DNA from: Archangium violaceum
Lineage (GTDB): Bacteria > Myxococcota > Myxococcia > Myxococcales > Myxococcaceae
Assembly (NCBI RefSeq): GCF_016887565.1
Contig: NZ_CP069396.1
Location: forward strand, 2,879,001-2,943,000
Direction of reading: 5' to 3'
DNA: 64,000 bases
Of the stretch, positions 42,209 to 52,600 are shown in pieces. Both the position numbers and the translations under genes were made by a program. The notes beneath the pieces were generated by a model. It worked only from the letters and a program-made list of their open reading frames with translations, was not told where the DNA came from and did not search any database. Within the stretch, counting starts at the first letter, position 1. Each line of letters begins with the position of its first letter.

Positions 42209-42571
42209 ATGTCCTTCCGCACGCACCTCGAGTCGGTGGTCAACCAGGTCGATGGGGCCCTGGCCTGCAGTGTGATGGGTTTCGACGGCATCGCCGTGGA
42301 GACCCATCAGCGGGACGAGGCGGGTGATCTGGAGCTGACCGGGGCCTGGGTGGAGTACGCCAACCTGCTCGGTCAGCTGCGGCAGGCCGCCGAGACCCTC
42401 AAGACGGGCGCCGTCCAGGAGGTCAGCGTCAACAGCGAGCGGGTGCTCACGCTGATGCGCCTGGTGTCTCCGGAATACTTCCTGGTCCTGGCGCTCCGGG
42501 CGGACGGTAACTACGGAAAGGGCAGATACGTCCTCCGGGTGACCGCCCCCAAGATCCTCGCCGAGCTGTAG
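42209..42571 (+). CDS. Roadblock/LC7-domain protein
   Basis: The 120-residue cytoplasmic protein consists of one Roadblock/LC7 domain: helix MSFRTHLESVVNQVDGALACSVMGFDGIAVE, helix EYANLLGQLRQAAETLKTG, and strands VQEVSVNSERVLTLMRLVSPEYFLVLAL. Such proteins form dimers that bind small Ras-like GTPases; MglB, the polarity GAP of Myxococcus, is the best-known relative. This protein is shorter than MglB and is not MglB by position. It sits between a pilus-linked lipoprotein gene and efp, and close to sgmX, whose product binds MglA. Confidence 0.85.
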   Translation: MSFRTHLESVVNQVDGALACSVMGFDGIAVETHQRDEAGDLELTGAWVEYANLLGQLRQAAETLKTGAVQEVSVNSERVLTLMRLVSPEYFLVLALRADGNYGKGRYVLRVTAPKILAEL

Positions 42572-42595
42572 CCTGCCGGGCGGACGGCGCAGCGC

Positions 42596-42625
42596 GCCGC
42601 GCCTTTCCGCTTTGCAAGGCGCGGC
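42596..42625 (+). terminator. Hairpin after the Roadblock gene
   Basis: GCCGCGCCTT (42596-42605) pairs perfectly with AAGGCGCGGC (42616-42625) around a 10-nt loop. It ends the upstream unit and overlaps the -35 region of the efp promoter candidate. Confidence 0.7.
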
Positions 42626-42640
42626 CCCATCGGCTAGACA
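42612..42640 (+). promoter_or_regulatory. Sigma70-type promoter for efp
   Basis: TTGCAA (42612-42617) and TAGACA (42635-42640) are separated by 17 bp. The start would fall about 30 bp before efp. Confidence 0.5.
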
Positions 42641-42676
42641 CCCCGGACTTTTCAAGCTGTCCGAAGGAGCCTGTCC

Positions 42677-43255
42677 ATGGCCGGTGTCATTGATACGTCC
42701 GAGTTCCGCAAGGGCATGAAGATCGAAGTCGACGGCGAGCCCTTCGAGATCGTCGAGTTCCAGCACGTCAAGCCGGGCAAGGGCTCGGCGTTCGTGCGCA
42801 CGTCGATCCGCAGTCTGCTGTCCGGGCGCGTGCTGCAGCCGACCTTCAAGTCCGGTGACAAGGTGGGCAAGCCGGACATCGAAGAGAAGGACATGCAGTA
42901 CCTGTACGAGCAGGCCGGCGACTTCTACTTCATGGACACGCGCAACTACGAGCAGACCTTCATCAGCGCGGACGTGCTCGGCGAGGCGAAGAACTTCCTC
43001 AAGGAGAACATCAACGCGTCCATCCTGTTCTACAACGGCAAGGCCATTGGCGTGACCCTGCCGAACTCGGTGGACCTGAAGGTCACGAAGTGCGATCCGG
43101 GCGTGCGTGGCGACACGGTGTCCGGTGCGTTGAAGCCGGCCACGCTGGAGACGGGCTACACCGTCAACGTGCCGCTCTTCATCAACGAGGGTGACATCCT
43201 CAAGATCGACACGCGCGATGGCAAGTACCTCACGCGCGTGGCCACCGCGGGCTAG
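42677..43255 (+). CDS. efp: Elongation factor P
   Basis: The 192-residue product has the three OB/KOW domains of EF-P, which relieves ribosome stalling at polyproline. The tip loop is [10 protein letters not shown] with Lys35 in the position that can be modified. The C-terminal signature includes [16 protein letters not shown] and [23 protein letters not shown]. The many Pro-rich proteins in this window (PilZ-Hsp70, the Hfq-like protein, SgmX) are likely clients. It is followed by accB after 32 bp. Confidence 0.97.
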   Translation: MAGVIDTSEFRKGMKIEVDGEPFEIVEFQHVKPGKGSAFVRTSIRSLLSGRVLQPTFKSGDKVGKPDIEEKDMQYLYEQAGDFYFMDTRNYEQTFISADVLGEAKNFLKENINASILFYNGKAIGVTLPNSVDLKVTKCDPGVRGDTVSGALKPATLETGYTVNVPLFINEGDILKIDTRDGKYLTRVATAG

Positions 43256-43287
43256 TCGGCCCACAGCGGTTCAGGGAGGGGACGGAA

Positions 43288-43878
43288 TTGGCAACCAAGC
43301 GCAAGGTAACCCGAACGGAGTCGGCGCCCGCCGAGCAGGCAGGCAACGTCCGCGTGGAGGGCAACACCACCTCCCTGGATGTGGAGGCGCTCCGGCAGAT
43401 CGTGGAGATCCTCGAGGCCTCCGAGGTGACGCGGCTGGTGTGGCAGCGGGGTGAGGAGCGGCTGTTCATCCGCCGGGGCCCCGTGCCGGCGCCCACCATC
43501 GTTCACGCGGCTCCCGTGTCGCCCTCGGTGAGCCCCGCGCCCGTGGTGGCCGCACCGGTGTCCGCCGCGCCCGTGGCGTCCGCTCCGGTCATGGCGCACG
43601 CCCCGGCCGCGGTCGCGGCTCCGGCCGCGGAGAAGCCCGGTCACGTCGTCACCAGCCCGTTCGTGGGAACGTTCTACCGGACGCCCGCGCCGGAGCAGCC
43701 CGCCTTCGTGGATGTGGGCACCGTGGTGAAGAAGGGCCAGGTGCTCTGCATCATCGAGGCCATGAAGTTGATGAACGAGATCGAGGCCGACGTGGCGGGC
43801 AGGGTGGCTGAGATTCTCGTGGAGAACGGGCAGCCGGTCGAGTTCGGCCAGGCGCTGTTCCGCATCGAGCCGGTCTGA
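43288..43878 (+). CDS. accB: Biotin carboxyl carrier protein of acetyl-CoA carboxylase
   Basis: The 196-residue product carries biotin on the Lys of [13 protein letters not shown]. Its N-terminal helical part ([34 protein letters not shown]) is followed by an Ala/Pro/Val linker and the biotinyl domain, with the protruding 'thumb' [11 protein letters not shown]-type segment ([12 protein letters not shown]). The TTG start has GGAGGGGA upstream. accC follows after 40 bp, the usual arrangement. Together they start fatty acid synthesis in the cytoplasm. Confidence 0.95.
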   Translation: MATKRKVTRTESAPAEQAGNVRVEGNTTSLDVEALRQIVEILEASEVTRLVWQRGEERLFIRRGPVPAPTIVHAAPVSPSVSPAPVVAAPVSAAPVASAPVMAHAPAAVAAPAAEKPGHVVTSPFVGTFYRTPAPEQPAFVDVGTVVKKGQVLCIIEAMKLMNEIEADVAGRVAEILVENGQPVEFGQALFRIEPV

Positions 43879-43918
43879 CATACGCGGGCGGTCTGACGCC
43901 CCGCGGAGGCACGACATC

Positions 43919-45304
<1,386 letters not shown>

Positions 45305-45328
45305 TCGGGCTCCCTCGGTTGCCCTTCA

Positions 45329-45358
45329 CGCAACCCCCTGATCCTGCGGGGGGTTGCG
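45329..45358 (+). terminator. Terminator after accC
   Basis: CGCAACCCCC (45329-45338) pairs perfectly with GGGGGTTGCG (45349-45358), 25 bp beyond the accC stop. Confidence 0.85.
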
Positions 45359-45434
45359 GCGGGTGGATTCCTTGACCCGCCAGGGAGGATTCCGCTAGCC
45401 TCGGTTCTCCCTCGTAGTCTCCTTGAAGGAAGCA

Positions 45435-45460
45435 GAAACCCCGGATTTTCCAGGGGTTTC
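45435..45460 (+). promoter_or_regulatory. Leader hairpin 24 nt before sgmX
   Basis: GAAACCCC and GGGGTTTC form an 8-bp stem with a 10-nt loop. A TTGACC at 45372-45377 lies 57 bp upstream and could be the -35 of the promoter, but its -10 (CTAGCC) is poor. The hairpin is in the 5' leader and may tune translation or mRNA stability. Confidence 0.4.
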
Positions 45461-45483
45461 GCTCGGCAGGAAGCCCACGCTCG

Positions 45484-48400
45484 ATGGACAAGAACAAGAT
45501 CATCGAAGCCGCCGCCAAGCTCGTCGCGAAGGGCGCCTACGACAAGGCCATCAAGGAGTACCAGAAGATCCTGGACGTGGACCCGAAGGACGGCCGGGTC
45601 CTCCAGAAGATGGGGGAGCTGTACCAGAAGAAGAACGACAACGCTCAGGCGGCCCACTACTTCTCCAAGGTCGCCGAGGGCTACTCGGCCGATGGTTTCT
45701 TCCTCAAGGCCGTCGCCCTCTACAAGCAGGTCCTCAAGCTCAACCCCAACCTGCTGGACGTCAACCTCAAGCTGGCGGAGCTCCATCAGCAGCTCGGACT
45801 GATGTCCGAGGCTATGGCGTATTTCCAGATCGTCGCCAACCACTACGAGAAGGCCGGCGACGTCAAGAACTCCCTGGATACGCTCAAGAAGATGGTGGAT
45901 CTCGACCCCGAGAACGTGGCGTCGAAGATCAAGCTCGCCGAGCTGTACGCGCGCGAGAACCTGCCGCGCGAGGCCGCCCAGGAGTTCAAGCGCGCCGCCG
46001 AGTACCTCAAGCGCAACAGCCGGATGGACGACTGGATGCGCGTGGCGGAGCGGCTCTCCACCCTCGAGCCGGACAACGTCGCGCTGGCCAAGGAGCTGGC
46101 GCAGCAGTACCTGGCGCGCGCGGATCAGAAGCGCGCCCTGGCCAAGCTGCAGGTGTGCTTCAAGGCGGACGGGCGCGACGTCGAGACGCTCAACATGCTG
46201 GCCCAGGCCTTCCACGGGCTCGGCCAGACCGCCAAGACCATCTCCGTCTACAAGGAGCTGGCCAAGGTCTACCAGGAGCGCGGCCGCACCAGGGACGCCA
46301 ACGAGATCTGGGACCGCGTCGCCGAGTTGGATCCGGCTGATCCGGAGCTGGAGGCGTACAGGGCCTCGGGTCCCGTCGCCGCGGCGCCCGCACCGGTTCC
46401 CGCGTCCGCGCCGGCTCCAGCCCCCGCTCCGGCCCCGGCGCGTGCTCCGGCCGCGCAGCCGGCTCCGGCCGCCAAGGCCCCGGTGGCCGCGGCTCAACCG
46501 GCTCCCGCTCCCGCTCCGGTGGAGGCTCCCGAGCCCGCGCTGGCTCCCGCGGCCCAATCCGGCAAGGATCAGTTCTCCAAGCTGCTGACGGAGACGGACG
46601 TCTACGTCAAGTACGGCCTGCACGATAAGGCGCTCGAGCACCTGCGGAAGATCTTCGCGGTGGACCCGGAGAACCTCGACGCGCACGAGAAGGCGTACCA
46701 CATCTACGTCGCCTCCGGGAACGCGGCCCAGGCCAGCGAGCAGCTGCTGAACGTGCTGCGCCTGTGCACGCGCCGCGTGGAGGTGCCGCGCGCCCAGCCG
46801 TACCTGGCCGCCATCCTCCAGCAGAACCCCGGCCACCCCGAGGTGCCGGCCTTCCTGGCCGTGCTGCGCACCGACGAGTCCGGTGCCACGGTGGGCGCAC
46901 AGGTGGAGTCGGTGGGCGAGGACGCCATCCTGGTGGACTCGAGCGACGATGAGATCGTCGTCGCCGATGCGCCCGCGGACGCCCTGGAGCATCCGCCGGG
47001 CGACGAGCTGGCCCTCGTCTCCGCGAGCAGCACGGATGAAGATGAAGAGGAGCAGATCGTCTCCGCCGACTTCGCCATCCCCGCCGACGCGGAGGATGGG
47101 GTGGTGCTCGCGGACGAGCCGGGCGCGGTGGTGTCGGACGACGAGCCCCTCTTCGGTGCCGGCGACGAGCCCGAGGAGGCGACGACCGTCTTCATGGAGC
47201 CAGTCGGCTCCGACGACACCGCCCTCGAGGTCGCCTCCGACGACGAGCCGCTGCTGGCGGACTCGGGGACGGAGCTGGCGCTCGGCGACGACGAGCCGTC
47301 TACGACCCAGGTGTCGGCGCCCTCGGCGCAGCTCCTCCAGGATTCCTTCGCGGACGAGCCCGTGCTCGGGCAGGCACAGGACATTCCCACGCAGGTGTCG
47401 GCGCGCCCGCTGGAGCTGGACACCTTCGCGGACGAGCCCACCTCGTTCGGCTCTCCCGAGCTCGAGGACGAGGGCACCCCGGTGGATACGCCGGCGCTCG
47501 GCTCCTACGAGCTCGAGGAGCCCGAGCCCGAGACCCTGCCCGTGGTGGTGGCCAAGGCTCCGGTTGCACCCGCCAAGGCGCCGCCCCAGGCCGCCACGCC
47601 CGCCGCCAAGGCTCCGGCTGCTCCGGCAAAGGCGCCGCCCCAGGCCGCCACGCCCGCCGCCAAGGCTCCGGCTGCACCCGCCAAGGCGCCGCCTCAGGCC
47701 GCCGCGCCCGCCGCGAAGGCCCCGGCTGCTCCGGTCAAGCCGCAGCCCGCGCCCGTCGCCCAGGTCGAGGAGCCCCAGGAGGAGCCGGCCGGCGAGGAGT
47801 GCGACGAGGCCAGCTTCTTCATCGACCAGGGCCTCTTCGAGGAGGCACGGGAGATCATCGAGACGGTGATGATCGCCTTCCCGGGTCACGCGCGCGCCAC
47901 CGAGCTGATGGAGCGGCTCGAGGCGCTCGAGTCCGGGGGCGCCCCGGCGGCCCAGGAGGAGTCCGAGGCCGAGGCGGTGTCCGTGCCCGCCGTGCCCGCG
48001 CTGGGCGAGTCCCCCGCCGAGCGCGATGCGTTCGACCTGGCGGCGGAGCTGGCCGGCGAGTTCGGCGACCTGGGCGGCGATCAGCCCGCGGCGGCCGCCG
48101 AGGAGGACTTCCAGTACTCGGTGGAGGAGGTCTTCGCCGAGTTCAAGAAGGGCCTCGCCAAGGTGGTCAAGCCCGAGGACGTGGACACCCACTACGACCT
48201 GGGCATCGCCTACCGCGAGATGGGCCTCATCGACGACGCCCTCAACGAGTTCACCGTGGCCCGCGAGGGTTGCATGGGCAAGAAGCGTGAGGTGGACTGC
48301 CTCACGATGATTGGCATGCTGCAGGCCCAGAAGGGCGATGCGGGCGCGGCCGTGGACACCTTCAAGCAGGCACTGGCCAGCGAGCACGCCACGGGCGAGG

Positions 48401-48696
48401 TGTCCAAGGCGCTCGGGTTCGAGCTGGCCATGGCCTACGAGGCCCGTGGCGACGCGGGCAAGGCCCTCTATCACTTCCAGCGCGTGGCCGCGCTCGACGC
48501 GAAGTTCCGCGACGCAGCCGGTCATGCGGAGCGGTTGGCCGCCACCACCTCCCCGGTGGTGGATCCGCTGCCCACCAGCGGACCCAGGAACGGGTCCAAC
48601 GGTGCGGCCAAGGCCGCCAGTCCCCGAGTGCCCGTCGCCGCGGCCAACCCCGCGGCGGCGAGCGCAGCCAATCCGCGCAAGGTAGGCTACGTCTAG
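45484..48696 (+). CDS. sgmX: TPR protein SgmX, type IV pilus polarity factor
   Basis: This 1070-residue cytoplasmic TPR protein has an N-terminal array of tetratricopeptide repeats (residues 1 to about 300: AIKEYQKILDVDPKDGRVLQKM, AVALYKQVLKLNPNLLDVNLKL). The middle is a long, low-complexity acidic and Ala/Pro region with a 54-bp tandem repeat. The C-terminal TPR-like region (VEEVFAEFKKGLAKVVKPEDVDTHYDLGIAYREMG, about 880-1010) is followed by a basic tail. Length, domain plan and position just downstream of the pil-efp-acc cluster match Myxococcus SgmX, which is recruited by MglA-GTP to the leading pole and stimulates pilus extension; its TPRs also contact FrzS. Identification is by memory of the locus, not by alignment. 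Confidence 0.82.
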   Translation: MDKNKIIEAAAKLVAKGAYDKAIKEYQKILDVDPKDGRVLQKMGELYQKKNDNAQAAHYFSKVAEGYSADGFFLKAVALYKQVLKLNPNLLDVNLKLAELHQQLGLMSEAMAYFQIVANHYEKAGDVKNSLDTLKKMVDLDPENVASKIKLAELYARENLPREAAQEFKRAAEYLKRNSRMDDWMRVAERLSTLEPDNVALAKELAQQYLARADQKRALAKLQVCFKADGRDVETLNMLAQAFHGLGQTAKTISVYKELAKVYQERGRTRDANEIWDRVAELDPADPELEAYRASGPVAAAPAPVPASAPAPAPAPAPARAPAAQPAPAAKAPVAAAQPAPAPAPVEAPEPALAPAAQSGKDQFSKLLTETDVYVKYGLHDKALEHLRKIFAVDPENLDAHEKAYHIYVASGNAAQASEQLLNVLRLCTRRVEVPRAQPYLAAILQQNPGHPEVPAFLAVLRTDESGATVGAQVESVGEDAILVDSSDDEIVVADAPADALEHPPGDELALVSASSTDEDEEEQIVSADFAIPADAEDGVVLADEPGAVVSDDEPLFGAGDEPEEATTVFMEPVGSDDTALEVASDDEPLLADSGTELALGDDEPSTTQVSAPSAQLLQDSFADEPVLGQAQDIPTQVSARPLELDTFADEPTSFGSPELEDEGTPVDTPALGSYELEEPEPETLPVVVAKAPVAPAKAPPQAATPAAKAPAAPAKAPPQAATPAAKAPAAPAKAPPQAAAPAAKAPAAPVKPQPAPVAQVEEPQEEPAGEECDEASFFIDQGLFEEAREIIETVMIAFPGHARATELMERLEALESGGAPAAQEESEAEAVSVPAVPALGESPAERDAFDLAAELAGEFGDLGGDQPAAAAEEDFQYSVEEVFAEFKKGLAKVVKPEDVDTHYDLGIAYREMGLIDDALNEFTVAREGCMGKKREVDCLTMIGMLQAQKGDAGAAVDTFKQALASEHATGEVSKALGFELAMAYEARGDAGKALYHFQRVAALDAKFRDAAGHAERLAATTSPVVDPLPTSGPRNGSNGAAKAASPRVPVAAANPAAASAANPRKVGYV
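47554..47715 (+). repeat. 54-bp tandem repeat in sgmX linker
   Basis: Three units (47554-47607, 47608-47661, 47662-47715) with few differences, and a partial fourth, encode an 18-residue KAPxAPAKAPPQAATPAA repeat in the disordered linker. The unit is a multiple of 3, so copy number can vary in frame. Confidence 0.9.
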
Positions 48697-48720
48697 CGCT
48701 GTCCGAGGTCCGCCGAGCCC

Positions 48721-49668
48721 ATGACCTACCTCGACTATTTCGAGCTCACCCAGGAGCCCTTCTCCAACGCGCCGGTGAGCCGGTTCTATTACAACTCGGC
48801 TCAGCACTCCCAGGCACTGACCCGGCTGATGCATGCCGTCAGCTACATGAAGGGTCTGTCCATCCTGGTGGGTGACATCGGAGCTGGAAAGACGACGCTC
48901 GCGCGCCGCATGCTCGACTCGCTGCCCGAGTCCGAGTACGAGGCCGCGCTGCTCGTCATCATCCACTCCGGCATCACCGCCAACTGGCTGCTGCGGCGCA
49001 TCGCCCTGCAGCTGGGCGTGGAGAACCCGGCCCAGGAGAAGCTGGCCCTGCTGTCCCAGCTCTACCAGCGGCTGCTTCAAATCTACGAGTCCGGCAAGAA
49101 GGCCGTCGTCCTCATCGACGAGGCCCAGATGCTGGAGACGCGCGAGCTGATGGAGGAGTTCCGGGGTCTGCTCAACCTGGAGGTCCCCGAGCGCAAGCTC
49201 ATCTCCTTCGTCTTCTTCGGACTCCCGGAGATCGAGAAGAACCTCAAGTTGGATCCGCCGTTGGCCCAGCGCGTGGCGCTCCGCTACAAGCTGGAGCCCT
49301 TCACGGCCGAGTCCACCGAGGCCTACATCAAGCACCGCCTGCGGTTGGCCGGCTGCCCGCGCATGCCCTTCACCCCCGAGGCCCTGCTGGCCGTTCACCA
49401 GCGCTCGGGTGGCACTCCGCGCGTCATCAACAGCATCTGCGACAACGCGCTCTTCGAGACCTTCCTGGCCCGCGAGCAGACCATCGGCGACAAGCTCATC
49501 CAGCGCATCGCCGACAATCTGGGCCTGGTGGGCTCGGTGCCCCAGCAGGACGCTCCCCAGCCGAAGCCGGCCGCCGCCGCCGCCAACCAGAGCAGTCGGG
49601 CAGGCGGCAACTCGAAGGTCGACCTCGCGGAGATCGACCGTTATCTCGAGGGACTCGGTAAGCTGTAG
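48721..49668 (+). CDS. ExeA-like AAA ATPase
   Basis: This 315-residue AAA protein of the general secretion ATPase (ExeA/TraB-like) family opens with YLDYFELTQEPFSNAPVSRFYY, the family's usual start. It has Walker A GDIGAGKTT and Walker B KAVVLIDEAQML. A hydrophobic transmembrane helix is not seen, unlike full ExeA, and there is no peptidoglycan-binding domain. It follows sgmX by 24 bp and precedes the TamB gene by 5 bp, so it is probably cotranscribed with both. In Aeromonas ExeA helps the secretin assemble through the cell wall; a similar help for PilQ is possible but not shown. Confidence 0.88.
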   Translation: MTYLDYFELTQEPFSNAPVSRFYYNSAQHSQALTRLMHAVSYMKGLSILVGDIGAGKTTLARRMLDSLPESEYEAALLVIIHSGITANWLLRRIALQLGVENPAQEKLALLSQLYQRLLQIYESGKKAVVLIDEAQMLETRELMEEFRGLLNLEVPERKLISFVFFGLPEIEKNLKLDPPLAQRVALRYKLEPFTAESTEAYIKHRLRLAGCPRMPFTPEALLAVHQRSGGTPRVINSICDNALFETFLAREQTIGDKLIQRIADNLGLVGSVPQQDAPQPKPAAAAANQSSRAGGNSKVDLAEIDRYLEGLGKL

Positions 49669-49673
49669 CGGTT

Positions 49674-52600
49674 TTGGCTCTACGGAACAGGCAGCAGGGC
49701 GCGCGCAAGGCGCCGCTGTGGCTCATCGTCCTCGCACTCGTGCTGGGGACGGTGATGGCCTTCCGTACGCGCACCGTCTGGGAGGGGTTGTGCACCCAGG
49801 CCCGGCGCCAGCTCCCCACGCTGCTCGGGCTCGAGGTGGGCATCGGCCAGTGTGAGGTGGATCCGCTCGGCCAGCGCGTCATCCTCCGCGGACTGTCCGT
49901 CTTCGAGAAGGGCTCGGACACGCCGCTGCTCGCCGCGGACTCGGCCGAGGTGCAGATCGGCCTGCCCCATCCCATCTCCGGCAAGGTCTCCATCGACATG
50001 GTGCGGGTGCTCCGGCCGCGGCTCGCGCTGGACCTGTCACGTCCGCGAACGCCCTCGGGCGAGCCGGGCGTGTGCCCGCTGCAACCGCTGCGGCGGCTCA
50101 TCCTCTCGCGGCTGGCCATCACCGGCGCGGAGGTGCGGCTGCTGCTGCCTGGTGGCCGCCAGGTGGAGGTGTCCGAGCTGGACGTGAGCGTGCGCGAGCG
50201 CTGGGGCGAGGAGGAGTTCGAGGTGGAGGCCCGGCGCGGCCTGGTGCGGCTGGGCCCCGGACAGGAGCTCGCCCTCGGGCGGCTGGCGCTCTCGGGCGGG
50301 CTGGACGTGGACGAGGAGCTGCTGGAGGTGGACCGCGCGGAGGTGTCGCTGGACGACGTGACGGTGAACATTTCCGGCCGGGTGGAGCAGCTGTGCGATC
50401 CGGTGCTCGCCATGGACGCCCAGGTGTTCCTGCCGCTGCGGACGCTGTCGCAGGCGGGGCTGCTGCCCAAGCCCGCCAACGGGCACCTCTGGTCGCGTCT
50501 GACGGTGAATGGCCGCCCGGCGGCGCCCAGCGTGTCGCTGGAGCTGGCCGGCAGCGGGCTTGCCTATGGAGGCTTCACCCCGGGCTCGCTCACGGCGCGG
50601 CTGGCGTATGCCGGGGACGTGGTGACGGTGGAAGAGCTCACGCTGCCCATCGGCAAGGGGGATGCGCGCGTCTCCGGCACCCTCGGGCTGGGGCCGGGGT
50701 TCCCGGTGGAGGTTCACCTGGAGACCCGCGACGCGCCGTTCGGCCTCATCCTGGAGAAGGCCGGCCTGACGGGCTCCTGGGTGGACTTCCCCGCCAACGC
50801 GACCGCGGACCTGCGCGGCACGCTGATGCCGAAGCTCAACCTGTCGGGCAACGTGGACCTGCGCACCGGCCGCTTCGTGCTGGCCACGCGCGCCTTCGAC
50901 GCGCCTCCGGCCTCGGGCCGCACCCTGCTCACCTTCGAGCGGGGCCACGTGGCGACGCGCGTGTCGCTGCTGGGAGACCGCGTCTCCTTCTCCGATGTCC
51001 AGCTCGAATCGGGTGGCTCCCGCGTTGGTGGCGAGGTGACGCTCTTCTACGACGTGCAGAAGGGCCTCCTGGCGGACGTCCACGGCGACGTGGACCTGTC
51101 GGACTTCGGCCACATCGCGGAGCTCGAGTGGGCGGGGCGCGGCTCGATGAGCACCACCATCGAGGGCCCGTACTCGGACGTGAAGATCGGCGCGAGCCTG
51201 TCGCTGCGTGACTTCGAGTTCTGGGGCTTCGACCTGGGCGTGGTGCAGGGCAAGGTGGCGTACGCGGACAAGGTGCTGGGCTTCCCCACGCTCACGGGCC
51301 AGAAGGGGCGCACCCAGTACTTTGGCAACGCGGCGCTCACCTTCGGGCGCTCGCTGCACGCGCGGGCCGAGGTGGAGGTGCCCCGGGGCCGCACCGAGGA
51401 TCTGATCGACATCATCGCCGGCCTGCACTCCACCATCTCCGTCATGCAGGGGCCGTTGGTGGGCGAGGCCTCGGGCCGGGTGGAGATCGACAGTCCCATC
51501 GACCAGTTCGAGGGGCTGGTGGCCTTCGACTTCAAGAACACCACCTACTACGGGCGGCACATGGGCGACGGCTCGATGCGGCTGCGCTTCGACGATGGCA
51601 AGGCCATGGTGCTCGAGCGCACGCTGCTGGAGGGCCGGTTGGGCCGTACCTGGGTGGATGGCTCCTTCTTCTTCTCCGGGCCCGACAAGGGCAAGCTGGA
51701 CTACCGCTTCGGTGGCGACAACCTGTCCCTGGCGGAGCTCGTCGGCCCGGAGTCGGAGCGCCTGGGCGTGAGCGGCCTGTTGGAGATGGAAGGCACGGTG
51801 TCGGGCAACACGGACCTGCCGGTGACGCGGGCCCGGGTGTGGGGCCCGAAGGTGACGTTCGCCAAGCGCGACCTGGGCAACATGGGTCTCGAGGCGCTCC
51901 TGTCGGGGCGTGACCTGCAGGTGGCGGGCCGGCCCTCGCGCGACACGAGCGGCATCCTGTTCATGCGCGTGAAGGAGCCGTATCCCTTCGATGCCGCGGT
52001 GACGCTGGAGCTGCCGGAGATCCGCCCGCTGCTGCCCACCAATGCCTTCACCCAGGACCTGTCCGGCTCGGTCAAGGCGGTGGTGAAGGCCCAGGGCGCG
52101 CTGCTCGACGCGCAGGCCCTCCAGATGAGCGCCACGGTGGAGCGGCTCACCCTGTCTCGCGGCCAGCTCTCCGGGGCCAACGACGGGCCCATCGCGCTGA
52201 GCTTCACCCAGGGGCGGCTGGAGGTGCCCTCCTTCATCTTCCGCGGTCCGGAGACGGAGCTGTCCGCGCAGGGCTGGGTGGGCTTCGATGCCATGGAGCT
52301 CTACCTGCGCGGCTCCATGGACCTGCGCCTGCTCGAGTCCCTCTCGCCCATGCTGGTGCGCACCGGTGGCCGTCTGGAGCTCAACGCCGTGGCCAACGGC
52401 AGCCCGCGCAAACCCTCTCTCGTGGGCACGCTCCACCTGCTGGACGCGAAGCTGTCCTTGAGGGACCAGCCGGTGTCGGCTCGAGGGCTGAACGGGCGGG
52501 TGGAGTTCACCACCCAGCGCATCCTCGTGGAGGAGATGCAGGGCACGCTCAACGAGGGCCGCGTGCAGATCGGCGGCCAGGTGGCGCTGAACGAGTTCCA

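Noticed and set aside
42209-42571. Calling the Roadblock protein MglB
   Set aside because: It is too short and not next to mglA; only the domain is shared.
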